From positions 186,001-250,000 of the forward strand of contig NZ_LGCN01000196.1 of the NCBI RefSeq assembly GCF_001279005.1: 64,000 nt of DNA, written 5' to 3'. This document shows positions 8,446 to 16,804 of this stretch, in pieces; positions within the stretch are counted from its first letter, which is position 1; each line of letters begins with the position of its first letter. Below the pieces are notes generated by a model that saw only the letters and a list, made by a program, of their open reading frames with translations, was not told the DNA's origin and searched no databases. A program made the position numbers and the translations under genes. This DNA comes from Streptomyces caelestis (GTDB lineage: Bacteria > Actinomycetota > Actinomycetes > Streptomycetales > Streptomycetaceae).

Positions 8446-8592
8446 AGGCTCGGGGGACACTGTCCCACGCGCACTCCGGTCCGCACCTCGCCGCACGATC
8501 GGGCCGTTGCTCGCGCCCCATGTGTTGCCTCGTGGTCGCACATGGTCGTTCTCGGCGGTTTTCTGATGTTTCAACGGGGAGAAACGACACTG

Positions 8593-9546
8593 ATGCACAC
8601 CGACCTCGTGGCCGCGCTCGACATAGGCGGCACCAAGATCGCCGGCGCGCTGGTGGACCGCCAGGGCCGGATCCTGGTCCGCGCCCAACGTCCGACGCCC
8701 GCGCAGGAGAACGGTGAGACCGTGATGCGGGCGGTCGAGGCGGTGCTCGGTGAACTCGCCGCCTCCCCGCTGTGGCAGCGCGCCGGCGCGGTGGGCATCG
8801 GCAGCGCCGGCCCCGTGGACGCCTCCGCCGGCACGGTGAGCCCGGTCAACGTGCCCGGCTGGCGCGGCTATCCGCTCGTCTCCCGGGTCCGGGACGCGGC
8901 CGGGGGCCTGCCCGTGGAGTTGATCGGCGACGGGGTGGCGATCACGGCCGCCGAACACTGGCAGGGCGCCGCCCGCGGCCACGACAACGCGCTGTGCATG
9001 GTCGTCTCGACCGGGGTCGGCGGCGGCCTGGTGCTCGGCGGCCGGCTGCATCCCGGCCCCACCGGCAACGCCGGCCACATCGGTCACATCAGCGTGGACC
9101 TCGACGGCGACCTGTGCCCATGCGGTTCGCGCGGCTGTGTGGAGCGCATCGCGAGCGGCCCGAACATCGCCCGCCGGGCCCTGGACGACGGCTGGCGTCC
9201 CGGTCCGAACGGCGACGCCTCCGCCGCCGCGGTGGCCTCCGCCGCCCGGGCCGGGGATCCGGTGGCCGTGGCGTCCTTCGAGCGGGCGGCCAGGGCGCTG
9301 GCCGCCGGGATCGCGGCCACCGCGACACTCGTCGAGATCGACATCGCGGTGATCGGCGGGGGCGTGGGCAAGGCGGGCGAGGTCCTCTTCGCCCCCCTCC
9401 GCAAGGCCCTCACCGAGTACGCCACCCTGTCCTTCGTCCGGCGCCTCGCCGTGGCCCCGGCCCGGATGGGCACGGACGCGGGCCTGGTGGGCGCGGCGGC
9501 CGCGGCGCTGGCGGGCAGGACGGACACGGCGGTGGCAGGGGTCTGA
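8593..9546 (+). CDS. ROK family sugar kinase (glucokinase-like)
   Basis: This 317-residue ROK kinase phosphorylates a hexose or N-acyl hexosamine using ATP. DIGGTKIAGALVD near residue 10 is the phosphate-binding loop. A GVGGGLVLGGRL block and the zinc-binding CxCGxxGC motif (CPCGSRGC) lie near 175. The C-terminal ATP site is IGGGVGKAGEVL. The ATG at 8593 follows GGGGAGAAAC. There is no N-terminal helix-turn-helix, so it is an enzyme rather than a ROK repressor. It is divergent from a LacI regulator, so it is probably sugar-induced. The sugar is not identifiable here. Confidence 0.92.
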   Translation: MHTDLVAALDIGGTKIAGALVDRQGRILVRAQRPTPAQENGETVMRAVEAVLGELAASPLWQRAGAVGIGSAGPVDASAGTVSPVNVPGWRGYPLVSRVRDAAGGLPVELIGDGVAITAAEHWQGAARGHDNALCMVVSTGVGGGLVLGGRLHPGPTGNAGHIGHISVDLDGDLCPCGSRGCVERIASGPNIARRALDDGWRPGPNGDASAAAVASAARAGDPVAVASFERAARALAAGIAATATLVEIDIAVIGGGVGKAGEVLFAPLRKALTEYATLSFVRRLAVAPARMGTDAGLVGAAAAALAGRTDTAVAGV

Positions 9547-9808
9547 GGGCCGGGTCCGGGCCCGGGCGTCCGGGGCCGCTGGTCCGGTCGCCGGGGTCGT
9601 GGGCGGCGCGAAGGGTGCGGAAGCCCTCCGGTCCGGGCGCGGACGTCGTGACGTCCGGTCGCCGGTGTCCGCCGCCGGTCGCTCCCGGCCGGTCGCCGGC
9701 GCCCGGGCTCCGCGGTGCGGCCCGTCGTGCGCGACGCCGCGCCGGCCACCGGGGCGCTCCGGGGAACACGTGCGTGACCCCGGGGCCGTTCCGGCCGTTG
9801 TGGAGGGT

Positions 9809-10000
9809 ATGAAGAAGCGCAGCATGCTGGCCATCGCCTCCCTCGCCACCGGCTTCGTCGTCGCGGCCGTCACCCCGTCGCACGCGGTCGCCGACGGTGT
9901 CGCCCCGCTCGGCGTCGACGACGCCCTCGGCGCCCTCGACCGGACGGTCGCCGAGGACAACACCCTCGACCTGGACGTCGACCGGGGCGACAAGGCCTGA
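9809..10000 (+). CDS. Small secreted acidic peptide, function unknown
   Basis: This 63-residue protein has a clear Sec signal peptide: KKR, then a hydrophobic core through residue ~20, then a THSHA-like cleavage region SHAVA. The mature part is about 37 acidic residues with no cysteine (DDALGALDRTVAEDNTLDLDVDRGD). GGAGGGT immediately precedes the ATG. A 19-bp-arm terminator 18 bases downstream shows that it is a complete single-gene unit. It is not a chaplin or rodlin as judged by eye. I do not recognise its role. Confidence 0.75.
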   Translation: MKKRSMLAIASLATGFVVAAVTPSHAVADGVAPLGVDDALGALDRTVAEDNTLDLDVDRGDKA

Positions 10001-10018
10001 GGAGTCCCACGGCACGAC

Positions 10019-10063
10019 GTACGGCGCCGGCGCCCCCGGACGACGGGGGCGCCGGCGCCGTAC
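10019..10063. terminator. Long hairpin terminator after the small secreted peptide
   Basis: Arms 10019-10037 and 10045-10063 pair perfectly over 19 bases around a 7-base loop (GGACGAC). The stem is almost all G/C, with no U-tract. It isolates the peptide gene from the kinase-NUDIX gene that follows. Confidence 0.85.
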
Positions 10064-10153
10064 CCGTGGTTCTCGCGCGTTCTCAACCGGATCTGGTTTC
10101 CGTGGCAGGGTGGAGCGGGCAAGCCACAGGGGGCCAACAGAAGAGGGGGAAAC

Positions 10154-11194
10154 GTGATCGTCTGGGTCAACGGCGCGTTCGGTGCGGGAAAGACCACCAC
10201 CGCGCACGAACTGATCGAGCTGATCCCGAACAGCACGCTCTTCGATCCCGAGGTCATCGGCGGAGCACTGGACCGGCTGCTTCCGCCCAAACGCCTCGCC
10301 GAGGTCGGCGACTTCCAGGATCTCCCGATCTGGCGACGACTCGTGATCGACACGGCGGCCGCGATGCTCGCCGAGCTCGGCGGGACCCTCGTGGTCCCCA
10401 TGACCCTGTTGCGCCAGGAGTACCGCGACGAGATCTTCGGCGGGCTCGCCGCCCGCCGGATACCGGTCCGGCATGTCCTCCTCGCCCCGGCGGAAACGAT
10501 CCTGCGTGAGCGCATAGCCCGCCGCGAGGTCCCGGCGGACCTCCCCGACGGCGAGCTGCGCGTCCGGCAATGGTCGTACGACCACATCGAGCCGTACAAG
10601 GCGGCCCTCGCCGCCTGGCTCACCGCCGACGCCTACCCGGTCGACAGCACAGCCCTCAGCCCCCACGAGACCGCCCTGCGGATAGCCGAGGCGGTCGGCA
10701 GTGGGGAGGCGGCGGCCTGCGACATCGTGCAGACGCCCGAACCCACCGCGGAGACGGTCGCCGCCGGCGTCCTGCTCTTCGACGAGCGGGACCGGGTCCT
10801 GCTCGTCGACCCGACCTACAAGCCCGGCTGGGAGTTCCCTGGCGGGGTCGTGGAACGCGGCGAGGCGCCCGCGCGCGCGGGCATGCGCGAGGTCGCCGAG
10901 GAGACCGGGATCCGCCTCGACGACGTGCCGGCGCTCCTCGTCGTCGACTGGGAGCCACCCGTGCCGCCCGGGTTCGGCGGCCTGCGGCTGCTCTTCGACG
11001 GCGGCCGTCTCGACTCCGCGGACGCCGGACGCCTCCTGCTGCCCGGACCGGAACTGCGCGGCTGGCGCTTCGCCTCCGAGGCCGAGGCCGCCGATCTGCT
11101 GCCCCCGGTCCGCTACGAACGGCTGCGGCGGGCCCTGCGGGCACGGGAACGCGGGAAGGCGATGTACCTGGAGGCCGGGGTGCCGGTCGGCTGA
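10154..11194 (+). CDS. TmrB-like P-loop kinase fused to a NUDIX hydrolase
   Basis: This 346-residue two-domain protein has an N-terminal half (1-~185) that begins MIVWVNGAFGAGKTTTAHEL, with a Walker A loop at residues 7-14. It resembles TmrB/zeta-like small kinases known from tunicamycin resistance. The C-terminal half (about 195-335) has a full NUDIX box, GGVVERGEAPARAGM followed by REVAEETGI, for hydrolysis of a nucleoside diphosphate-X substrate. The GTG at 10154 follows AGAGGGGGAA. The neighbours do not suggest a pathway. Joining a phosphotransferase to a pyrophosphohydrolase suggests nucleotide or nucleoside-antibiotic housekeeping, but the substrate is unknown. Confidence 0.85.
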   Translation: MIVWVNGAFGAGKTTTAHELIELIPNSTLFDPEVIGGALDRLLPPKRLAEVGDFQDLPIWRRLVIDTAAAMLAELGGTLVVPMTLLRQEYRDEIFGGLAARRIPVRHVLLAPAETILRERIARREVPADLPDGELRVRQWSYDHIEPYKAALAAWLTADAYPVDSTALSPHETALRIAEAVGSGEAAACDIVQTPEPTAETVAAGVLLFDERDRVLLVDPTYKPGWEFPGGVVERGEAPARAGMREVAEETGIRLDDVPALLVVDWEPPVPPGFGGLRLLFDGGRLDSADAGRLLLPGPELRGWRFASEAEAADLLPPVRYERLRRALRARERGKAMYLEAGVPVG

Positions 11195-11203
11195 GGCCGT
11201 CGG

Positions 11204-11968
11204 TCAGTCCGGGACCCGGTCCGCTCCGCCTGCCGCCGCCACGTCCCTGTCCGCCCGGTCCACCGCCGCACGCAGCGCCCGGGCCGCGCCTTCGGTCACC
11301 GGTTCGCCGTGGCCGAAGCAGGCCACCTCCGCGTCGAGAGCGGCCGGCCGGTGACAGGCGGTGAGGACCTGCCGCCCGTCGAGGTGGAACACACCCGGCA
11401 TCACGGCGCCGTCCACGGGCGAGGCGGCCACCGTGTCGCCGGTGAACAGCACGTCGTACCGGGGCAGATGCAGCGCGACACTGCCGAGCGTGTGTCCCGG
11501 CACGTGCACGACGTGCGCCCCGCCGCCCACGTCGAGAACGTCGCCGTCCGACAACTCCACGACCCCGGCCGGGCGCGTGAAGTCTCCCGGGGGGAGGAGC
11601 CGCGCCGCCCGCTCGTGCAGGGGCCGCTCCCACTCCTCGAGCACCGGGGGCGGGCCCGGAACCTCACCGCGCACGTGCGGTGCGTCCAGCCGGTGGGTCA
11701 GGACCTCGGCACCGGTGAGCGCCGCCACCTCGGCCGCTCCGCCGGCGTGGTCCTCGTGGAAGTGGGTGAGCACGACGCGGCGTACGTCCCGCGGGTGCCG
11801 GCCGAGCGCGGTCACGGCCTCGGCGATCGCCGCCCCGGAACCCGCGGGCCCCGCGTCGATCAGCGTCAGCTCCTCCCCGTGCCCTGCCGCGCCGTCGCGC
11901 CAGAGGTACGCCTGACCGACGGGGAAGCGCAGGAGATGGAGGCGGGGGTGGAGTTTCACGACGTCCAT
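11204..11968 (-). CDS. MBL fold metallo-hydrolase
   Basis: This 254-residue metallo-beta-lactamase-fold hydrolase carries the zinc motif HxHxDH as THFHEDHAGG near residue 68. A GHTLGSVALHLP histidine block, VLFTGDTVAA (bridging Asp) and a final CFGHGEPV are also present, a complete set of metal ligands. The general family includes glyoxalase II, lactonases and RNA-processing enzymes; this short form resembles small-molecule hydrolases. It converges on the kinase-NUDIX gene with only 9 bases between the stops. The substrate is not predictable. Confidence 0.88.
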   Translation of the reverse strand: MDVVKLHPRLHLLRFPVGQAYLWRDGAAGHGEELTLIDAGPAGSGAAIAEAVTALGRHPRDVRRVVLTHFHEDHAGGAAEVAALTGAEVLTHRLDAPHVRGEVPGPPPVLEEWERPLHERAARLLPPGDFTRPAGVVELSDGDVLDVGGGAHVVHVPGHTLGSVALHLPRYDVLFTGDTVAASPVDGAVMPGVFHLDGRQVLTACHRPAALDAEVACFGHGEPVTEGAARALRAAVDRADRDVAAAGGADRVPD

Positions 11969-12047
11969 GGGACGACCGTAGGGCGAAGCCCCCGCCCGCG
12001 GACGGGGACTCTGCCGTCGGCAGAGCGGCGGACCGCTCCCTTCGGCG

Positions 12048-13409
12048 TCAGTTCGCGCCGGCCGCGTAGGCGCGCAGGAACAGGGCCTCCGCGACCGACA
12101 GCCGCTCGAGTTCGTCGGGGGACACGCTCTCGTTCACCGCGTGGATCCGCGCCTCCGGCTCGCTCAGGCCGATGAGCAGGATCTCCGCCTTCGGGTAGAG
12201 GGCGGCGAGGGTGTTGCACAGCGGGATGGAGCCGCCCTGACCCGCGTACTGCATCTCCTGGCCCGGGTACGCCACCGCCATCGCGTCGGCCATGGCCCGG
12301 TAGGCCGGGCTGGTGGTGTCCGCGCGGAACGCCTGCCCCTGACCGATCTGCTCGGTGCTCACCCGCGCACCCCACGGCGTGTGCGCCTCCAGGTGCGCCC
12401 GGAGCAGCCCGGTCGCCTCGACCGCGTCGACGCCCGGCGGCACCCGCAGGCTGATCAGCGCGCGGGCGCTCGACTGCACCGACGGCGTGGCCCCGACCAC
12501 CGGCGGGCAGTCGATGCCGAGCACGGTCACCGCCGGGCGCGCCCAGATGCGGTCGGCGACCGTGCCGGAACCGATCAGCTCCACCCCGTCCAGCACCTTG
12601 GCGTCCTCGCGGAACCGCTCGTCGTCGTACTGCAGTCCGTCCCACTCCTCGTCGCCGGTCAGCCCGTCGACGGTGGTGCCGCCGTCCTCGGCGCGCAGCG
12701 AGTCCAGCACGCGCACCAGCGCGGCCAGCGCGTCCGGTGCGGCCCCGCCGAACTGGCCGGAGTGCAGGTTGCCCTCCAGGGTGTCGATCCGCACCCGGAT
12801 GAGCGTCATGCCGCGCAGGGTGGAGGTGACCGTCGGCAGGCCGGCGCGGAAGTTGCCCGCGTCGCCGATCACGATGGCGTCGGCCGTCAGCAGACCGGGG
12901 TGTTCCTCGGCGTACCGTTCCAGACCGCCGGTGCCCTGCTCCTCCGAGCCCTCGACGATCACCTTGACGTGCACGGGGACGCCGCCGTTCGCCTTCAGCG
13001 CCCGCAGCGCCAGCAGGTGCATGATCACGCCGCCCTTGCAGTCGGCGGCCCCGCGCCCGTACCAGCGGCCGTCGCGCTCGGTCAGCTCGAAGGGCGGAGT
13101 GGTCCAGCCGGACTCGTCCAGCGGCGGCTGCACGTCGTAGTGCGCGTACAGCAGCACGGTCCTGGCGCCCTCCGGGCCCGGCAGGCAGCCGTACACCGAC
13201 TGCGTGCCGTCCGGGGTGTCGAGCAGCGCCACGTCCTCGAAGCCCTCGGCGGTGAGCGCGTCCGCGATCCAGCGCGCGGCGCCCTCGCTCTCCTCGCGCG
13301 GGAACTGGCCGAAGTCCGCCACCGACTTGAAGGCCACCAGTTCGGTGAGCTCCTCCTTCGCCCTGGGCATCAGCGAGGCGACGGTCGCGGCGACCGGATT
13401 CGACGACAT
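12048..13409 (-). CDS. M20 family dipeptidase
   Basis: This 453-residue zinc aminopeptidase-fold enzyme is close to the M20 dipeptidases (DapE/ArgE/carnosinase group). Metal-site motifs are YAHYDVQPP near 85, GAADCKGGVIMHL (bridging Asp) near 115, and GSEEQGTGGL (catalytic Glu-Glu) near 150. The dimerisation domain and closing histidine region QYAGQGGSIPLCNTL follow. The ATG at 13409 has AAGGAG 7 bases upstream. It probably hydrolyses dipeptides or N-acyl amino acids in the cytosol. It is divergent from the geranylgeranyl-reductase-like gene across about 195 bases. Confidence 0.93.
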   Translation of the reverse strand: MSSNPVAATVASLMPRAKEELTELVAFKSVADFGQFPREESEGAARWIADALTAEGFEDVALLDTPDGTQSVYGCLPGPEGARTVLLYAHYDVQPPLDESGWTTPPFELTERDGRWYGRGAADCKGGVIMHLLALRALKANGGVPVHVKVIVEGSEEQGTGGLERYAEEHPGLLTADAIVIGDAGNFRAGLPTVTSTLRGMTLIRVRIDTLEGNLHSGQFGGAAPDALAALVRVLDSLRAEDGGTTVDGLTGDEEWDGLQYDDERFREDAKVLDGVELIGSGTVADRIWARPAVTVLGIDCPPVVGATPSVQSSARALISLRVPPGVDAVEATGLLRAHLEAHTPWGARVSTEQIGQGQAFRADTTSPAYRAMADAMAVAYPGQEMQYAGQGGSIPLCNTLAALYPKAEILLIGLSEPEARIHAVNESVSPDELERLSVAEALFLRAYAAGAN

Positions 13410-13604
13410 GGGCACGCTCCTTGTGGGTGCGACGTTGAAGCTTCTGCGAACTTCTTTGTACGAGATGATCGTGCGGTGTGCGTGAGGACCCGTGTACGGG
13501 GCACTTGCGCCGCCGATCCTCCCACAGTGGCCCGAGGTGAACGCCGCCGTAGGATGCGGGAGGACAGGAGCGGCAGGCGGCTGGATCGGGAGCAGTAGAC
13601 CATC

Positions 13605-14837
13605 GTGAGCAGCGAGAACTCTTCGGCGGACGACGTACGGCAGGTGTGGGACGTCGTCGTGGTGGGCGCGGGACCCGCGGGGGCATCGGCCGCCTACGCG
13701 GCGGCGGTCGCGGGGCGGCGCGTGCTGTTGCTGGAGAAGGCGGAGCTGCCGCGCTACAAAACGTGCGGCGGCGGCATCATCGGTCCCTCCCGCGACTCGC
13801 TTCCGCCCGGCTTCGAACTTCCGTTCAAGGACCGGGTGCACGCGGTGACGTTCTCGAACAACGGCCGCTTCAGCCGCACCCGCCGTTCCCGGCAGATGCT
13901 GTTCGGGCTGATCAACCGGCCCGAGTTCGACCAGCAGCTCGTGGAGCACGCGCAGAAGGCGGGCGCCGAGCTGCGCACCGACGTCGCCGTGCAGCGGGTG
14001 GAGCAGCACGGCTCGGCCGTACCCGACCGGCGCACGGTCGCCGTCGTCCTGCAGGGCGGCGAGACGGTGCTCGCCCGGGCCGTGGTCGGCGCGGACGGCA
14101 GCGCCGGCCGCATAGGGGCCCACGTCGGCGTCAAGCTGGACCAGGTCGACCTGGGCCTGGAGGCGGAGATCCCGGTGCCGGAGACGGTCGCCGAGGACTG
14201 GAAGGGGCGGGTGCTCATCGACTGGGGCCCGATGCCCGGCAGTTACGGCTGGGTCTTCCCCAAGGGCGACACGCTCACCGTCGGTGTGATCTCGCGGCGC
14301 GGTGAAGGCGCCGCGACCAAGCGCTACCTGGAGGACTTCATCGGGCGGCTCGGCCTCGCCGGCTTCGAACCGAGCGTCTCCTCCGGCCACTTGACGCGTT
14401 GCCGCGCCGACGACTCGCCGCTGTCGCGCGGGCGGGTGCTGGTGTGCGGGGACGCGGCCGGGCTGCTGGAGCCGTGGACCCGCGAGGGCATCTCCTTCGC
14501 GCTGCGCTCGGGCCGGCTGGCGGGGGAGTGGGCGGTGCGGATCGCCGAGGCGCATGACGCCGTGGACGCGCGCCGGCAGGCGCTGAACTACGCCTTCGCC
14601 GTCAAGGCGGGACTCGGCGTGGAGATGAGCGTCGGCAAGCGGATGCTGGCCGCGTTCGAACGGCGCCCGGGGGTGTTCCACGCGGTCCTCACCGGCTTCC
14701 GCCCGGCCTGGAAGGCGTTCAAGGACATCACGCAGGGTTCGACGACGCTCGGCGAGCTGGTCCGCACCCACCCGTTGGCGCACCGCGCGCTGGTGGCGCT
14801 GGACCGGCGTCCCGCGGGCGACGAGGTCAGCTCCTGA
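13605..14837 (+). CDS. Geranylgeranyl reductase family FAD-dependent protein
   Basis: This 410-residue flavoprotein is of the geranylgeranyl reductase/digeranylgeranylglycerophospholipid reductase type. The Rossmann FAD loop VVGAGPAGASAAYAAAVAG is near residue 17, with the family YKTCGGGIIGPS block near 48. The second FAD contact VCGDAAGLLEPWTREGISFA is near 275. Such enzymes saturate prenyl chains, for example of menaquinones, using an unknown donor. No prenyltransferase is adjacent. The GTG at 13605 has GGGAG 12 bases upstream. Its 3' end overlaps the convergent nitroreductase by 11 bases. Confidence 0.9.
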   Translation: MSSENSSADDVRQVWDVVVVGAGPAGASAAYAAAVAGRRVLLLEKAELPRYKTCGGGIIGPSRDSLPPGFELPFKDRVHAVTFSNNGRFSRTRRSRQMLFGLINRPEFDQQLVEHAQKAGAELRTDVAVQRVEQHGSAVPDRRTVAVVLQGGETVLARAVVGADGSAGRIGAHVGVKLDQVDLGLEAEIPVPETVAEDWKGRVLIDWGPMPGSYGWVFPKGDTLTVGVISRRGEGAATKRYLEDFIGRLGLAGFEPSVSSGHLTRCRADDSPLSRGRVLVCGDAAGLLEPWTREGISFALRSGRLAGEWAVRIAEAHDAVDARRQALNYAFAVKAGLGVEMSVGKRMLAAFERRPGVFHAVLTGFRPAWKAFKDITQGSTTLGELVRTHPLAHRALVALDRRPAGDEVSS

Positions 14838-15282
14838 CGGTGATCCGGAAGACCGGGTGGTCGTGGGCGGCCGCGACGATCTCCGCGTCGGAGGACCGGG
14901 CGGTGACCCCCTGGAAGTACTGGTTCACCTCCCAGCCCCACTTCTCCAGGTAGGCCCGCAGGATCGGGAGCTTCTCCTCGTCGGGAAGCTCCACCGCGGT
15001 GAAGCCGCGGACCTTGCGTCCCACCTGCAGTTCCCCGCCGCCGGCGGCGCGCATGTTGCGCACCCACTGGGAGTGGCCGCGTGCCGAGACCAGGTACTGC
15101 TCGCCGTCGTGGGTGTGTGGGTTGACCGGGATGCGCTGCATCCGCCCGCTCTTGCGGCCGCGGACGGACATCTCCGCGGTTCCGGCGAGGCTGAGACCGT
15201 GCCGGGCCAGCCAGCCGATGACGCGGTTGAGCCGAATGGCCAGAGGGCTGCCCTTGAGGTAGTACGGCGTTGACAACGACAT
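14827..15282 (-). CDS. Deazaflavin (F420)-dependent nitroreductase family protein
   Basis: This 151-residue split beta-barrel protein is of the Ddn/FDR type, which uses reduced F420 to reduce quinones, nitro compounds or other electrophiles. Family blocks visible are RKSGRMQRIPVNPHTHDGEQYLV and GHSQWVRNMRAAGGGELQVG. The ATG at 15282 is the homology start. It overlaps the upstream convergent gene by 11 bases. It is divergent from a TetR regulator, and the 186-base gap between them holds repeated GAGCnnnGCTC palindromes, so it is very probably that regulator's target. Confidence 0.9.
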   Translation of the reverse strand: MSLSTPYYLKGSPLAIRLNRVIGWLARHGLSLAGTAEMSVRGRKSGRMQRIPVNPHTHDGEQYLVSARGHSQWVRNMRAAGGGELQVGRKVRGFTAVELPDEEKLPILRAYLEKWGWEVNQYFQGVTARSSDAEIVAAAHDHPVFRITVRS

Positions 15283-15319
15283 CGGTGACCCCCGGGTCGG
15301 AGTGGTTCGGAGTGATGGC

Positions 15320-15445
15320 GAGAGCGCTGCTCTCTTTTGTGAGCACTGCTCTCGTGGTGCGCCTTCAGTCTGTAGGACGCTGGACGGCAAAGCAAGAGCA
15401 ATGCTCTCGTTTGTGTGCGCCGCTCTTGTTTGTGTGCACTGCTCT
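15320..15445. promoter_or_regulatory. Array of GAGC-N3-GCTC operator palindromes
   Basis: Between the divergent nitroreductase and TetR genes are GAGAGCgctGCTCTC (15320-15334), GAGCactGCTC (15341-15351), AGAGCaatGCTCT (15395-15407) and a half-copy near 15437-15445. The first two are spaced 21 bases centre to centre, about two DNA turns, and the third is about 55 bases further on. The repeated symmetric unit beside a TetR gene is a strong operator candidate for both promoters. Confidence 0.75.
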
Positions 15446-15468
15446 GAGTTCATGGAACACTGGACGGC

Positions 15469-16203
15469 ATGACCAGCTCCGCACACGGGGTCCGCGCCCG
15501 GGCCAGGATCGAAGTCACCGCGGCCATCAAGGAAGAGGCCCGCAGGCAGCTCGCGAAGGAGGGCGCCGTCAAGCTCTCGCTGCGGGCCGTCGCCCGCGAG
15601 CTCGGCATGGCCTCCTCCGCGCTCTACCGCTACTTCCCCAGCCGTGACGACCTGCTGACCGCGCTCATCATCGACGCCTACGAATCCCTCGGCGCGGCGG
15701 CCGAAGCGGCTCGGGACGCGGCCGCCGACGTCGGACCGGTGGGGCGCTGGACCGCCGTGTGCGAGGGCGTGCGCGGCTGGGCGCTCGGGCACCCGCACGA
15801 GTACGCGCTGATCTACGGCACGCCGGTGCCCGGCTACACCGCGCCCGACACGACCGTCCCGGCCGCCGCCCGCTCCGCCCTCGTCGTCATCGGCATCCTC
15901 CGCGACGCGCACCGGGGCCTCGGTCTCGCCGAGCCCCCGCTGTCGGCCGAGCTGAGGCCCGAGGCCGTGCGCATGGCCGCCGACCTCGCCCCCGACCTGC
16001 CGCCCGGGGTGGTGGCGAGGATGGTGGCCGCCTGGGCCCAGCTGTTCGGGCTGATCGGGTTCGAGGTGTTCGGCCAGTTCAACCGGGTGGTGGAGGACCG
16101 CGACGCGTTCTTCCGCCACGCGGTGGGGCGGCTCGCGCACACCGTGGGCCTGGTGTACCCGCAGCAGGGTCCCGCGGGCGGGCGCGCCGCCGAGCCGTCG
16201 TAG
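15469..16203 (+). CDS. TetR/AcrR family transcriptional regulator
   Basis: This 244-residue regulator has a textbook TetR helix-turn-helix (VKLSLRAVARELGMASSALYRYF, roughly residues 34-56). It is followed by a large helical effector domain with the WAxGHPHEYALIYGTPVPGY segment seen in WHG-type (TetR_C_33) members. It probably represses itself and the divergent nitroreductase through the GAGCnnnGCTC array. There is no Shine-Dalgarno sequence. A -10-like AACACT sits about seven bases before the ATG, so the mRNA may be leaderless. Confidence 0.92.
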   Translation: MTSSAHGVRARARIEVTAAIKEEARRQLAKEGAVKLSLRAVARELGMASSALYRYFPSRDDLLTALIIDAYESLGAAAEAARDAAADVGPVGRWTAVCEGVRGWALGHPHEYALIYGTPVPGYTAPDTTVPAAARSALVVIGILRDAHRGLGLAEPPLSAELRPEAVRMAADLAPDLPPGVVARMVAAWAQLFGLIGFEVFGQFNRVVEDRDAFFRHAVGRLAHTVGLVYPQQGPAGGRAAEPS

Positions 16204-16308
16204 GAGGCGGGGCCGGACGGACGCACTGCGTCAGGAGTACGCGCGATCACCACGCCGGGCCGGCGTCGCACCGGGCGCCCGTGACCGGGCCCGACTGGTG
16301 GCGCCGGC

Positions 16309-16593
16309 CTACGAGCCGTGGTCGGTGCGGCCCGGCAGGCCGGGTTGGTCCGCCCGCCGGAACCGGATCAGCACGGACACCGTGCGGACGGCGAACAGCA
16401 GCGTCGCGAGCAACGGTCCGGTGTGGCGCAGCACCGTCTCGAAGGCGCCCGGCAGTTCGAAGAGCAGCGCCGGCCCCGTCACGGCCCCGAGGACGACCGC
16501 CGCCGCGAACGCCGCGCTGCACAGGGCGTATCCGATCTCGACGGTGATGGCGTCCCGCGCGGCCTGACTCCGCCGTCCCCCGTACCTCGTCAC
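16309..16593 (-). CDS. Small membrane protein, DUF6332-like
   Basis: This is a predicted 94-residue protein with two hydrophobic helices (IGYALCSAAFAAAVVLGAVTG and LLATLLFAVRTVSVLI) separated by a short amphipathic stretch. Its length and the phrase RDAITVEIGYAL match what I recall of the Streptomyces DUF6332 family. The GTG at 16593 is preferred; the frame stays open upstream without a ribosome-binding site. A phenotype or role is not known. It is convergent with the TetR gene and divergent from the MarR gene. Confidence 0.65.
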   Translation of the reverse strand: MTRYGGRRSQAARDAITVEIGYALCSAAFAAAVVLGAVTGPALLFELPGAFETVLRHTGPLLATLLFAVRTVSVLIRFRRADQPGLPGRTDHGS

Positions 16594-16804
16594 TTCCGCC
16601 CCCCCCCGCGTCCGGTCACTCAAGGAGTGAAACAGGCGTGCGCCCGGCGGGCAAGGAAACCGGCCGGTGCGCACGGGGGACGGCCCCCCTGTGCGCGGGC
16701 GTCGGCGGGGCGCGCCCCGGGCCCGGTGTCCGTCGGGGACGGAGGCGGCGGGGGAGGGGTCATACCCGGGAGACGTGCGTGCGCATGCCTGCTACGGTGC
16801 GCCC

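Noticed and set aside
5499..8543. Minus-strand open frame of about 1000 codons
   Set aside because: It crosses the DUF6986 and LacI genes antisense or out of frame. The product is low-complexity Gly/Arg/Ala.
13410..14783. Very long minus-strand open frame running upstream from the dipeptidase through the flavoenzyme gene
   Set aside because: Homology starts at the ATG at 13409 behind AAGGAG. The rest is antisense to the geranylgeranyl-reductase-like gene.
13605..14837. Terpenoid or carotenoid biosynthetic cluster suggested by the geranylgeranyl-reductase-like gene
   Set aside because: No prenyl transferase, synthase or desaturase lies nearby, and the HpnB-type gene is 43 kb away with no hopanoid genes.
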